Below, in pieces: positions 10,593 through 21,054 of a stretch of DNA of 64,000 nt. The notes under the pieces are model-generated. The model saw nothing but the letters and a program-made list of their open reading frames with translations, was not told where the DNA came from and ran no database searches. The translations under genes and the position numbers were made by a program. The DNA is from Delphinapterus leucas. Taxonomy: Eukaryota > Chordata > Mammalia > Artiodactyla > Monodontidae. Each line of letters starts with the position of its first letter. The stretch's first letter is position 1. The stretch covers positions 69,024,758 to 69,088,757 of the forward strand of contig NW_022098069.1 in NCBI RefSeq assembly GCF_002288925.2. The letters run 5' to 3'.

Positions 10593-13043
10593 AGCTTCTT
10601 ATAGAACACAGTTGTTTTGTAAGTTTAGGCTGGGAAACAGTACCCTGGAGATAAGAACATTCCCAAGGACTAACTGCTAGTTTAGGCTGCTTAATGTGAT
10701 TTTGAATTCTTTTTGAAACATTTTCAAATTTACTACTGAAAGCTCAACTTTGGGGTTTTTCAGAAGCTCTGTAGCAGAACATGCTCATTTCATATGAATA
10801 ATTTGACAAATGGAATTATAGAATGAAGAATGATTGATGTTGGGTTAGTAGAAACTTCACTTCTTTGGAACTTATGGTCTAAAGTTCGGGGACATTGATT
10901 GGTATGAATACCGATATTGGTATGAATATTTGCAGTACTTATCTGTATTTTATTGGGTACTGTAACATAATATAATGGGTCAGGTAGACACCTAATCATC
11001 AAATGCCTCATGTGAAAATTTCAGGGGATAGGGTTATAACCAACTGCACCATCCCCAGACATTTTAGTGATTAAAAAAGTTTAGGGGCTAAGGAAACCTA
11101 CAGTCAGCTTTTAAACCTAAAGTTATTGCCAATGAAGAATGTGTTTAAGCAGTGGCTGTCCACTCTTAGAACTGCTGAACTGATTTATTCATCATAGGAA
11201 CTGGTACTACAGCTGCACTTTTAATTGCTCTAATGAAAGAGTTTTTCCTTTATTTTCTTTTGATACAGTATTTACAACCCATGGACTTGTGCCATTTTCC
11301 ATTTGGCGTTTCATTATTTGGTCTGAGTCCATGGTGTACTATGATGTTACTCATGAGCTCCAAAGTGATTAGCCTTGGTCAGAGGACTTTCTTACATTGC
11401 TTTTCATGCTCACTTCAGATTGTAAAAATTTTCCTGAGAAGTCAACATTTCTGTAATTGGATTCCTAAAGTTCACTCTTCTGATTTCTGGCTATTACACC
11501 TACAAAAATATCTCCAAATTATTTCTGCAGAAGATTTAATATTTATTTTGCTATAGAAAACCTGTTTAAAGTAGCTAGTTAATTGCGGCTTTTTTTTTTA
11601 ATAGCAAAGTGAGCATTCAGCATCTTTTGAGAAAAGATTTTAGCGTGTGAAATTAAACCTTCTAAATCACACTTGCTAACGTTTGAAAGAAATGTCTTAA
11701 GGTTGGAGTGTTGCCAATTATAATATAGTGCATTATTAATTTCAGGAGACCACAAGTGTTAGCCACTTACTTAAATGTAATGTTTCCTTTTTTTGGACTT
11801 TCTGAATTGGTGATTATACCAATTGGTGTGTTAAAAGTCAAATGTATTTTACAATTAATCAGTGATGAAAGTCAAATATATTTCTTTACTTGAGGAATCC
11901 TTAGAATCTTTGAATATGCTAATATGCATTGTGAAATTTCAGTTTTTCACCCAGAGATAACTGTTAATATTTTGTCACAGTTCCAAGAGATTTTTTAGAA
12001 TTTTATAGATTTTCTTCTGTGCATATAGGTATTTTAATATAGTTAATCTTAGGATATATATAGTTTTATGTTCTGCTTTTATCATTTAAAGTTATATGAT
12101 AAATGTTTTACTCTAAAATTTCCTGGCAAACATCTTTTTATTGACAGCATAATAGACTGTTACGTTGATAAACTGTAATTGTTTTATCTTTCTTCCATTC
12201 TCAGAAATTTAGGGTTTTTTTCTATTTTTCTCTCATATAGTTATAAACATAGTTGTGTCCAAATCTTTGCATTTTTGATTTTGATGAAGTGGAATTACCA
12301 GACTAAAATATGTGATTTTTAAAGTTTGTGACAAATATCGTTTTCTTTTTTTTACCCCAGAAAGGTTGTTCTAATTTTTCATCATGTGATAAAAATGTAA
12401 AATTGCAAAGAACTTAAGCAAAATCTCATTTTATTTTCACTTTAGTCCTTTTCTCTTTTTACTTTCCACTAGATTATTTTCTTCACTGAAAAGTTCTTTA
12501 TTACAAGGAATAATACTGGATAAGTTTTAGATGAATAGAGATTTAAAAAGAAAATGAAAGGTAGCTATCAGTTATGTCTCTTCTCCTCCCTATAAAAATG
12601 TTAAATTTTTAGATCGGGGTATATCTGGATGGCTTTTAAATGAATTTGAAGTTCCATAAGACCAGAGGTTCTTACTTTTTATTTTTATCCTTAGTACTTA
12701 GCATAGGACTAGCACATAATAGATGTCCAATCAGTATTTGTTGAATAAATGAGCAAATAACTATAATTTTCATGAAAAAACATATTAGATGGTCAATTTC
12801 AGATATTTGAAAAATATTTTAAAAAGAGTGTATCATCCTTCTTCTGTACCAAAGTACAATATAGGCCATTATTACCCTCATGAAACACTCTTCATATTTT
12901 TCATATTTTATAAAGCAACTAATTAGTGAATTTACTACTGTTAGTGAACTTAACAGTTTTGGAATACAGATGTCTATAATAGTGTTAAGCTGTCTAGTCT
13001 GGAAGGATATACAGTAATCCTTTATATTTTATGCAGAACATGT
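10593..13043. other. Intron, largely unclassified
   Basis: No exon. Two weak traces: about 11940-12330 resembles a very old LINE tail, and about 12660-12755 resembles an L2 3' end in + orientation (gcataggactagcacataat then tgttgaataaatga). Neither is firm. Confidence 0.45.
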
Positions 13044-13052
13044 TGCTTTCTT

Positions 13053-13265
13053 TTTTTTTTTTTTTTTTTTTTTTTTTTGGTTGGGGGGCTCACTGTTGTG
13101 TCCTCTCCCGTTGCGGAGCACAGGCTCTGGATGCGCAGGCTCAGCGGCCATGGCTAATGGGCCCAGCTGCTCCGCGGCATGTGGGATCTTCCCGGACCGG
13201 GGCACGAACCCGTGTCCCCTGCATCGGCAGGCGGACTCTCAACCACTGCGCCACCAGGGAAGCCC
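13053..13265 (-). mobile_element. CHR-2-type SINE
   Basis: A T run of about 28, then the antisense body and head ending gcgccaccagggaagcc. Target duplication tgctttctt at 13044-13052 and 13266-13274. The head and B-box complement (cgaacccgtgtcccctgcat) are well kept, so the copy is fairly young. Confidence 0.93.
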
Positions 13266-13556
13266 TGCTTTCTTGATCCATTAAAAATTCTCATTGTATT
13301 AAGGTAAAGAAAAAAATATAGTGCTTTTAATACTTGTATTTATATATTATTGTTGCAATCAGTCATTGTGTATACGTCACAACAATCATTCCTGATAAAA
13401 GTCATTCTTAGCCAAATATATACAAATTAATTCCATCAAGTTTATGTAATTCATATATGCATCTTAACAATCCCCTCCTCCTGGCTTTCTCTATTTTATT
13501 TTATGTAGTTTTAGGTTATCCTTTATTATATGGAAATAATCCATCTGTACACTTTT

Positions 13557-13757
13557 TTTTTTTTTTGCGGTACGCGGGCCTCTCACCGTCGTGGCCTCTC
13601 CCGCTGCGGAGCACAGGCTCCGGACGCGCAGGCTCAGCGGCCATGGCTAATGGGCCCAGCTGCTCCGCGGCATGTGGGATCTTCCCAGACCGGGGCACGA
13701 ACCCGCGTGCCCTGCATTGGCAGGCGGACTCTCAACCACTGCGCCACCAGGGAAGCC
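13557..13757 (-). mobile_element. CHR-2-type SINE
   Basis: Second antisense copy 290 bases after the first. Target duplication ccatctgtacactttt at 13541-13556 and 13758-13773, 16 of 16 bases. Begins tttttttttttgcggtacgcg. Confidence 0.94.
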
Positions 13758-13773
13758 CCATCTGTACACTTTT

Positions 13774-14615
13774 GATATTACCTTTGGATTGCAGTTTTCA
13801 GAATTTGGACCTTTGGTTCAGAATAAGCCAAAAGCCAATTAAAAAAATAGGACTCTACTTTCACATGAACGCACTTTTGTAAAGTGAACTGCAGGCAGAG
13901 CCTCAGGACTACCTGTATAGCCCCAAACCCGTTTGCAGTCTTGGATCCAGGTTAAACTTAGAGGTAGTTGGTGGTCAAATTGAGTGTCTACCAAATGTCA
14001 TTATTTAAATAAACATTCCTCATTTACTCCCATTTTAAAAACTAGCAAACCTCTTAATTATATGAATAATCAAAAGGTTATCTGTTTCACTACGTATTTA
14101 AAATTTGCAGCTGTATTTTCATTTGGCGCTTTTTCAGATGAGACTAGAACATCAGAATGTGACAAGTGAGTTGAATTTCCTAGGATGAGCTCATTAGCAT
14201 TACTTTTCTGGTGCAGAGATATGAGTTAAATAGTTTAATTGACCATAATTACATTTTATTCTTCTTGTACCCTCAGGATAATTAGAAGGAATTTGAGTTT
14301 CTGTTTTTTAAAAGCAGTACTGTATTCTATATTTTATTTCTTACAGATTCAGAAGATTGAGGGCTTCTATGATGCTTTACTAAATAACAGATTTTTTTTT
14401 TTTTTGAATTATATATTACAACCTGTAGAAATTCTATTAATTCCATATTGGTCCTTGGCAGGGTTTTGAATTTGGTTTCTTTTGATTTTGCTTCTTGTTG
14501 TCTAGACAGAAGAGTGTCTTCTATCACTTACAAGATCCCAGTCTTCCCTGGCAACTACTCTTGAGCATTTTTATAGTTTTAAGTAATAACAATTGAACAG
14601 GAAAGCACATTTGGA
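13774..14615. other. Intron, unclassified
   Basis: AT-rich, no exon and no family recognised. A T run of 14 is at about 14392-14405. Confidence 0.5.
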
Positions 14616-14997
14616 AAAGTAGATTACTTTTTTTTTTTAACATCTTCATTAGAGTATAATTGCTTTACAACGGTGTGTCAGTTTCTGCTTTATAACAAAG
14701 TGAATCACTTATACATATATCCCCATATATGTGCATCTCCCTCCCCTGCACCCTCCCTATCCCACCCCTTTAGGTGATCATGAAGCACTGAGTTAATCAC
14801 CCTGTGCTATGTGGCTGCTTCCCACTAGCTATCTGTTTTACGTTTGGTAGTGTGTATAATATGTCCATGCCACTCTCTCACTTTGTCCCAGCTTACCCTT
14901 CCCCCTCCCCGTATCAAGTCCCTTCTCTAGTAGGTCTGCATCTTTATTCCCGTCTTGCCCCTAGGTTCTTCTGACCATTTTCTTTTCGTTTTTTTTT

Positions 14998-15584
14998 TTA
15001 GATTCCATACATATGTGTTAGCATACAGTATTTGTTTTTCTCTTTCAGCCTTACTTCACTCTGTATGACAGCCTCAAAGGTAACTATTTCCTTTCCCATA
15101 TTAGGGAAGTTTTCAACTATAATCTCTTCAAATATTTTCTCAGTCCCTTTCTTTTTCTCTTCTTCTTCTGGGACCCCTATAATTCGAATGTTGGTGCATT
15201 TAATGTTGTCCCATAAGTCTCTGAGACTGTCCTCAATTCTTTTCATTCTTTTTTCTTTATTCTGGTCTGCGGTAGTTATTTCCACTATTTTATCTCCCAG
15301 GTCACTTATCCATTCTTCTGCCTCAGTTATTCTGCTATTGATCCCTTCTAGAGAATTTTTAATTTCATTTATTGTGTTGTTCATTTCTCCTTGCTCTTTA
15401 GTTCTTCTAGGTCCTTGTTAAACATTTCTTGTATTTTCTCCATTCTATTTCCAAGATTTTGGATCATTACTGTCATTATTCTGAATTCTTTTTCAGGTAG
15501 ATTGCCTATTTCCTCTTCATTTGTTAGGTCTGGTCGGTTTTTGTCTTGCTCCTTCATCTGCTGTGTGTTTTTCTGTCTTCTCAT
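14998..15584 (-). pseudogene. L1 ORF1 remnant fused to the ORF2 tail
   Basis: ORF1 starts at 15584 (MRRQKNTQQM) and reads 67 codons to a stop at 15381-15383. A frameshift near the phrase KSKE separates it from the next frame, which starts at 15384 and runs 128 codons to 14998. This second frame holds the ORF1 coiled-coil part (NNTINEIKNSLEGI, EEWISDLGDKIVEI) and the start of the RNA-binding domain (IRIIGVPEEEE). At about residue 102 it passes in frame into the ORF2 C-terminal end (VIQSEV, ending LTHMYGI). The ORF1 C-terminal domain and all of the endonuclease and reverse transcriptase are missing. Not functional. Confidence 0.85.
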
Positions 15585-16439
15585 TTTGCTTAACTTACTG
15601 TGTTTGGGGTCTCCTATTCACAGGCTGCAGGTTCGTAGTTTCCGTTGTTTTTGGTGTCTGTTCCCAGTGGTTAAGGTTGGTTCAGTGTGTTGTGTAGGCT
15701 TCCTGGTGGAGGGGACTAGTGCCTGTGTTCTGGTGGATGAGGCTGGATCTTATCTTTCTGGTGGGCAGGTCCACATCTGGTGGTGTGTTTTGGGGTGTCT
15801 GTGGCCTTTTAATAATTTTATGCAGCCTCTGTGCTAATGGATGGGGTTGTGTTCCTGTCTTGCTAGTTGTTTAGCATAGGGTGTCCTGCACTCGAGGTTG
15901 CTGGTCCTTGAGTGGAGCTGGGTGCTGGTGTTGAGATGGAGATCTCTGGGAGATTTTTGCCATTTGATATTTCGTGGAGCTGGGAGGTGTCTTGTGGACC
16001 AGTGTCCTGAAGTTGGCTCTCCCACCTCAGTGGCACAGCCCTGATGCCTGGCTGGAGCACCAAGAGCCTGTCCTGCACATGGCTAAGAATAAAAGGGAGA
16101 AAAAAAAGAAAGAAAGAAGAAGGTAAAACAAAATAAAGTTATTAAAATAAAAAATAATTAAAAAAAAATTTTTAAGTTAAAAAAAAGGACAGAACACTAG
16201 GACAAATGGTAAAAGCAAAGCTGTACAGACAGAATCTCACACAGAGCATACACGTACACACTCACAAAAAGAGGAAAAGGGAAAAAAATATATATATCGT
16301 TGCTCTCAAAGTCCACCTCCTCAATTTGGGATGATTCGTTGCCTATTCAGGTATTCCACAGATGCAGGGTACATCAAGTTGATTGTGGAGATTTAATCCG
16401 CTGCTCCTGAGGCTGCTGGGAGAGATTTCCCTTTCTCTT

Positions 16440-17500
16440 TGTTCGCACAGCTCCCGGGGTTCAGCTTTGGATGTGCACCCGCCCCTCTGCGTGTACGTTG
16501 TCTGAGGGCGTCTTTTCCTGCCCAGACATGATGGGGTTAAAGGAGCAGCTGATTGGGGGGCTCTGGCTCACTCAGGCCGGGGGAAGGGAGGGGCACGGAT
16601 GCGGGGAGAGCCTGCGGCGGCAGAGGCCAGCGTGAGGTTGCACCAGCCCCGAGGCACGCCATGCGTTCTCCCGGGGAAGTTGTCCCTGGATCCCGGGACC
16701 CTGGCAGTGGCGGGCTGCACAGGCTCCCTGGAGGGGAGGTGTGGAGAGTGACCTGTGCTCGCACACAGGCTTCTTGATGGCCGCAGCAGCCGCCTTAGCG
16801 TCCCATGCCTGTCTCTGGAGTTCGCGCTGATAGCCGCGGCTCATGCCCGTCCCTGGAGCTCCTTTAAGCCGTGCTCTGAATCTCCTCTCTTCGCGCACCA
16901 GGAAACAAAGAGGGAAGAAAAAGTCTCTTGCCTCTTCGGCAGCTCCAGACCTTTTACCGGACTCCCTCCGGGCTAGCCGTGGCACACTAGCTCCTTTCAG
17001 GCGGTGTTCACGCCGCCAACCCCAGTCCTCTCCCTGCATCCGACCGAAGCCCGAGCCTCAGCTCCCAGCCCCGCCCGCCCCGGCGCGTGCGCAGACAAGC
17101 CTCTCGGGCTGGTAAGTGCCGGTCGGCACCTATCCTCTGTGTGGGAATCTCTCCGCTTTTTCCTCCGCACCCCTGTGGCTGCGTTCTCCTCCACGGCTCC
17201 GAAGCTCTCCCCCTCCACCACCCGCAGTCTCCGCCGGCGAAGGGGCTTCCTAGTATGTGGAAACCTTTCCTCCTTCACAGCTCCCTCCCACTGGTGCGGG
17301 TCCCGTCCCTATTCTTTGTCTCTGTTTTTTCTTTTGCCCTACCCAGGTACGTGGGGAGTTTCTTGCCTTTTGGGAGGTCTGAGGTCTTCTGCCAGCGTTC
17401 AGTAGGTGTTCTGTAGGAGTTGTTCCACCTGTGGATGTATTTCTGACGTATTTGTGAGCAGGAAGGTGATCTCTGCGTCTTACTCTTCCGCCATCTTGAA
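16440..17500 (-). promoter_or_regulatory. L1 5' UTR, CpG-rich promoter region
   Basis: Part of the deleted L1. Rich in CG dinucleotides in contrast to the AT-rich surroundings; at the extreme end sits the YY1-type motif that in L1 elements positions transcription start (known for human L1). Overlapping open frames on both strands here are by-products of GC content and not genes. Confidence 0.7.
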
Positions 17501-17522
17501 GCTCTCAAAGTAGATTACTTTT

Positions 17523-17855
17523 AACCAGCAAATACTCTGTGCCAAAATCGAGATTTTAGTTTGACCATTATTAAATATTGTAGAAGTTTAACTCTTTCAT
17601 TCCACTTTTCTTTTTATACCTTACTTTTCTCCAGGTTCAATAGGAGGAGAAATGAGTGGAAGGATCACCAATTTCTATTCTCAGCTCTGATCCCAGTTAA
17701 CATTGATGAAATTGAACACTTTTCTGTTCAGGTTATAAATAGAGAACTCTTAATTTTCAGTTTCTGTTGGGTGTCTCCTTTTGAATCTATAAATAATGTT
17801 GAGGTTGTCCTAGAAGAAAATGCCACACTTGTATGTATAGTTGATCAGTACTCAG
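17523..17855. other. Intron, unclassified
   Basis: Short unique-looking segment between the L1 and the Tigger1 element. Confidence 0.5.
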
Positions 17856-18289
17856 TACAAGCACAGCTCATTTTGTTGTGTGTCACTTTATTGTGGTTCA
17901 CAGATACTGGTGTTTTTTGTTTTTTTTTAAAGAAATTGAAGGTTTGTGGCAACCCTGTGATGAGCAAGTCTGTCAGTCAGTTTTCTAACAGTATTTTCTC
18001 ACTTTGTGTCTCTGTATTACTCTGTATTATTTGGTAATTATTGCACTATTTCAGACTTTTTCATTATTATTATATTTTTATGGTGATCTTTAATTAGTGA
18101 TCTTTGATGTTACTATTGTAACTGTTTTAGGGTGCCACGAACTGTACCCATATAAGATGGTGAACTTAACCGGTAATTGTTGTGTGTTCCGACTGCTCTA
18201 CCAACCATCTGTTCCCCTAGCTTGCTCCCTCTCCTTGGGCCTCTCTATTCTCTGAGACACAGCAATATTGAAATTAGGCCAGTTAATAA

Positions 18290-20245
18290 CCCTACAGTGG
18301 TCTCTGCGTGTTCAAGGAAAAGGAAGAGTCACATCTCTCACTTTCAATCAAAAGCTAGAAATGATTAAGCTTAGTGAAGAAGGCATGTCAAAAGCCAAGA
18401 TAGGCCTTTAAAAGCTAGGGCTCTTGTGCCAAACAGTTAGCCAAGTTGTGAATGCAAAGGAAAAGTTCTTGAAGGGAATTAAGTGCTTCTCCAGTGAACA
18501 CATGAATGATGTGGAGAAAGTTTTAGTGGTCTGGATAGAAGATCAAACCAGCTGCAACATTCCCTTAAGCCAAAGCCTAATCCAGAGCAAGGTCCAAACT
18601 CTCTTCAATTCTGTGAAGGGTGGTATAGATGAGGAGGCTGCAAAAGAAAAGTCTGAAGCGAGCAAATGTCGATTCATGTTGTTTAAGGAAAGAAGCCGTC
18701 TCCATAACATCAAAGTGCAAGGTGAAACAGCAAGTGCTGATGGAGAAGCTGCAGCAGGTTATCCGAAAGATCTAGCTAAGATGGTTTAATGAAGGTGGCT
18801 ACCCTAGACAGCAGATTTTCATTGTAGATGAGACAGCCTTACATTGGAAGAAGATGCCATCTAGGACTCTAATAGCTAGAGAGGAAAAGTCAGTGCCTGG
18901 CTTTAAAGCTTTAAAGGACAGGTTAACTCTTGTTAGGGGCTAGTGCAGCTGTTGACTTTAATTTGAAGCCAGTGCTCATTTACCATTCCAAAAATCCTAG
19001 GGTTCTTAACAGTGATGCTAAATCTACTCTGCCTGTGCTCTCTATAAATGGAACAGCAAAGCCTGGCTGACAATACATTTGTTTACAACATGGTTTTCTG
19101 AATATTTTAAGCCACTATTGAGACCTAATACTCAGAAAAAAAGCTTCCTTTCAAAATATTACTGTTCATTGACAATTCACCTGGTCATCCAAGAAGTCTG
19201 ACGGAGATGTACAACAAGATTAATATTGTTTTCATGCCTGCTAACACAACATCCGTTTGCAGGCCATGGATCAAGGCATCATTTCGACTTTCAAGTCTTG
19301 TTATTTAAGAAATACGTTTTGCAAGGATATAGCTACCATAGGTAGCGATTCCTCTGTTGGATCTGTGCAAAGTAAATTGAAAACCTTCTAAAAAAGATTC
19401 ACCATTCTAGATGCCGTTAAGAACATTCATGATTCACAGAAGAGGTCTATACCAACATTCACAGGGGTTTGGAAGAAGCTGATTCTAACCCTTATGGATG
19501 ACTTTGAGGGATTCAAGACTTCAGTGGCGGAAGTAACTGCAGATGTGGTAGAAATAGCAAGAGAACTGGAATTAGAAGTGGAGCCTGAAGATGTGACTGA
19601 ATTGCTGCAATCTCATGGTACAACTTGAATGGCTGAGGAGTTGCTTCCTATGGATGAGCAAAGAAAGTGGTTTCTAGAGATGGAATTTACTCCTAGTGAA
19701 GATGCTGTGCAAATTGTTGACATGACAACAAAGAAGTTGGAATTTTACATAAACTTAGTTAAAGCAGTGTTAGGGTTTGAGAAGATTGACTCCAATTTTG
19801 AAAGAAATTCTACTGTAGTTAAAATGCTGTCAAACATCGCATACTACAGAGAAATTGTTTGTGAAAGGAAAAGTTGATTAATGTGGCAAGCTTCACTGCT
19901 GTCTTTTTTTTTTTTTTTTTTTGCAGTACGGGGGCCTCTCACTGCTGTGGCCTCTCCCGTTGCGGAGCATAGGCTCCGGACGCACAGGCTCAGCGGCCAT
20001 GGCTTACGGGCCTAGTCGCTCCGCGGCATGTGGGATCCTCCCGGACCGGGGCACGAACCCGCATCCCCTGCATCAGCAGGCGGACTCTCAACCACTGCGC
20101 CACCAGGGAAGCCCCACTGGTGTCTTATTTTAAGAAACTGCCACAGCCGCCCCAGCCTTCAGCATCCACCCTGGTCAGTCAGCAGCATCAACATCAAGAC
20201 AAGACTCTACACCAGCGAAGGATTGTGACTCACTGAGGCTCAGAT
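18290..20245 (+). pseudogene. Decayed Tigger1 (pogo-like) transposase
   Basis: Remnants in order: the N-terminal helix-turn-helix part (about 18300-18470, QTVSQVVNAKEKF), the second DNA-binding domain (18480-18790, EKVLVVWIEDQT, ERSRLHNIKVQGE), the catalytic region with VDETALHW near 18825 and IDNSPGHP near 19168, PANTTS near 19240, and the C-terminal part (19629-19877, [12 protein letters not shown]) followed by SYFKKLPQPPQP-type coding after the SINE. Stops and indels break it into frames, the longest being 121 codons at 18424-18789. The first two catalytic acidic positions are still legible. No intact open frame, hence no transposase. Confidence 0.88.
19906..20114 (-). mobile_element. CHR-2-type SINE inside Tigger1
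   Basis: Antisense copy with T run. Target duplication cactgctgtctt at 19894-19905 against cactggtgtctt at 20115-20126, one difference. Unlike the other antisense copies, which read gcggtacgc after the T run, this one reads gcagtacgg, creating an ag after a long pyrimidine tract on the gene's sense strand. Confidence 0.92.
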
Positions 20246-20619
20246 GATGATTAACATTTTTTAGCAATAAAGTATTTTTTAATTAAGGTAGGTACATTAT
20301 TTTTTAGACATAATGCTACTGCACCCTTAATGGACTACAGTGTAGTGTAAACATAACTTTCACATACACTGGGAAACCAAAAAATCTGTGTGATTCACTT
20401 TATCGCAATGTTCGCCTTGCTGAGAGTGGTCTTGAACCAAACCCACAGTATCTGAAGAAAGCCTGTAAATACTTGATGAGTATTTGCTAAAAACACAGAT
20501 TTTCATTTACAGTAAAGGAAATCATTGGTAGGGTTAATGTGGTTCTTTTGTGGTACCACCTTTTCACTTCACCTTACACAGATACAGAGTAATTACACAC
20601 TCACCTGATCTTGTCCCGT

Positions 20620-20978
20620 AGTCCATCTGTCCCAAACTGTCTTAAATGCCATCAACATAACTCCCTATTGATAACCTCTAAGATGAAGTCTAAGCTCTTT
20701 AGTTTGGTGTTCGTAACCTGGCTCGTGCCTTCTTCACTTTCATCTTACATTGTTCTGTTAAACCATTTTGTATTTTTGCACGTTGTCCTCCCCTCTGCCT
20801 GAAAAATTACTTTCTGACCTCTAAGTTACCAAAGATCTGGTAATATGATTCCTAATACACACATACAAAGCTAACACATATATGCCTTGTGGTTCTTTTG
20901 TCTTATTCATCTTTGTGTCCCCTCTGTTTGGCAAATAGTACCAACTAAATAAAGGTTTGTCGAATGACTGAATATTTT
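20620..20978 (+). mobile_element. Diverged L2 3' part
   Basis: Landmarks of L2 in order: 'ataacctctaagatgaagtc' type block near 20668, 'cctcccctctgcctg' near 20788, 'tcatctttgtgtcccc' near 20907, and 'aataaaggtttgtcgaatgact' near 20947. Old and gapped. Confidence 0.6.
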
Positions 20979-21054
20979 ATGTAGCATTTTGGTTCATAGT
21001 GGTTCCCATTTTTCAGAAATGGTTCTTTTACCTTTTCGTATAAAAATATATGTA

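Larger units (their letters stand above)
14632..17506 (-). mobile_element. L1 with both ends but internal deletion of ORF2
   Basis: Read on the - strand it starts at 17506 with the L1 5' terminus, carrying a YY1-type motif caagatggcgg (17488-17498), a CpG-rich 5' UTR to about 15600, ORF1, then jumps at about 15078 straight into the last codons of ORF2 and the 3' UTR, ending in the A tail (T run at 14632). Target duplication aaagtagattactttt at 14616-14631 and 17507-17522 is perfect, so this is one insertion. Compared with the copy at 34039-41246, about 4.2 kb is missing. Whether the deletion happened before or after insertion is not visible. Confidence 0.93.
17858..20465 (+). mobile_element. 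Tigger1 DNA transposon, near full length, interrupted by a SINE
   Basis: The left inverted end starts caagcacagctcattttgtt and the right one ends atctgaagaaagcctg. The TA target is duplicated at 17856-17857 and 20466-20467. Length is about 2.6 kb including a 0.2-kb SINE, so most of the autonomous element is present. The family is TcMar-Tigger, which moves by DDE transposase cut and paste. Confidence 0.93.

Noticed and set aside
15032..15837. Open frames on the + strand (129 and 148 codons) opposite L1 ORF1
   Set aside because: They are the antisense of the L1 ORF1 and 5' UTR, with low-complexity Ser/Phe-rich translations and no family signal.
16553..17416. Cluster of overlapping GC-rich frames on both strands, up to 155 codons
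   Set aside because: They lie in the L1 5' UTR; GC-rich DNA has few stops. Equivalent frames recur in the other L1 5' UTR.
19921..20236. Frames such as the 70-codon one at 19921 as a small gene
   Set aside because: Antisense CHR SINE translation; the same peptide pattern appears at each antisense copy (13081, 13530, 54488, 55559).
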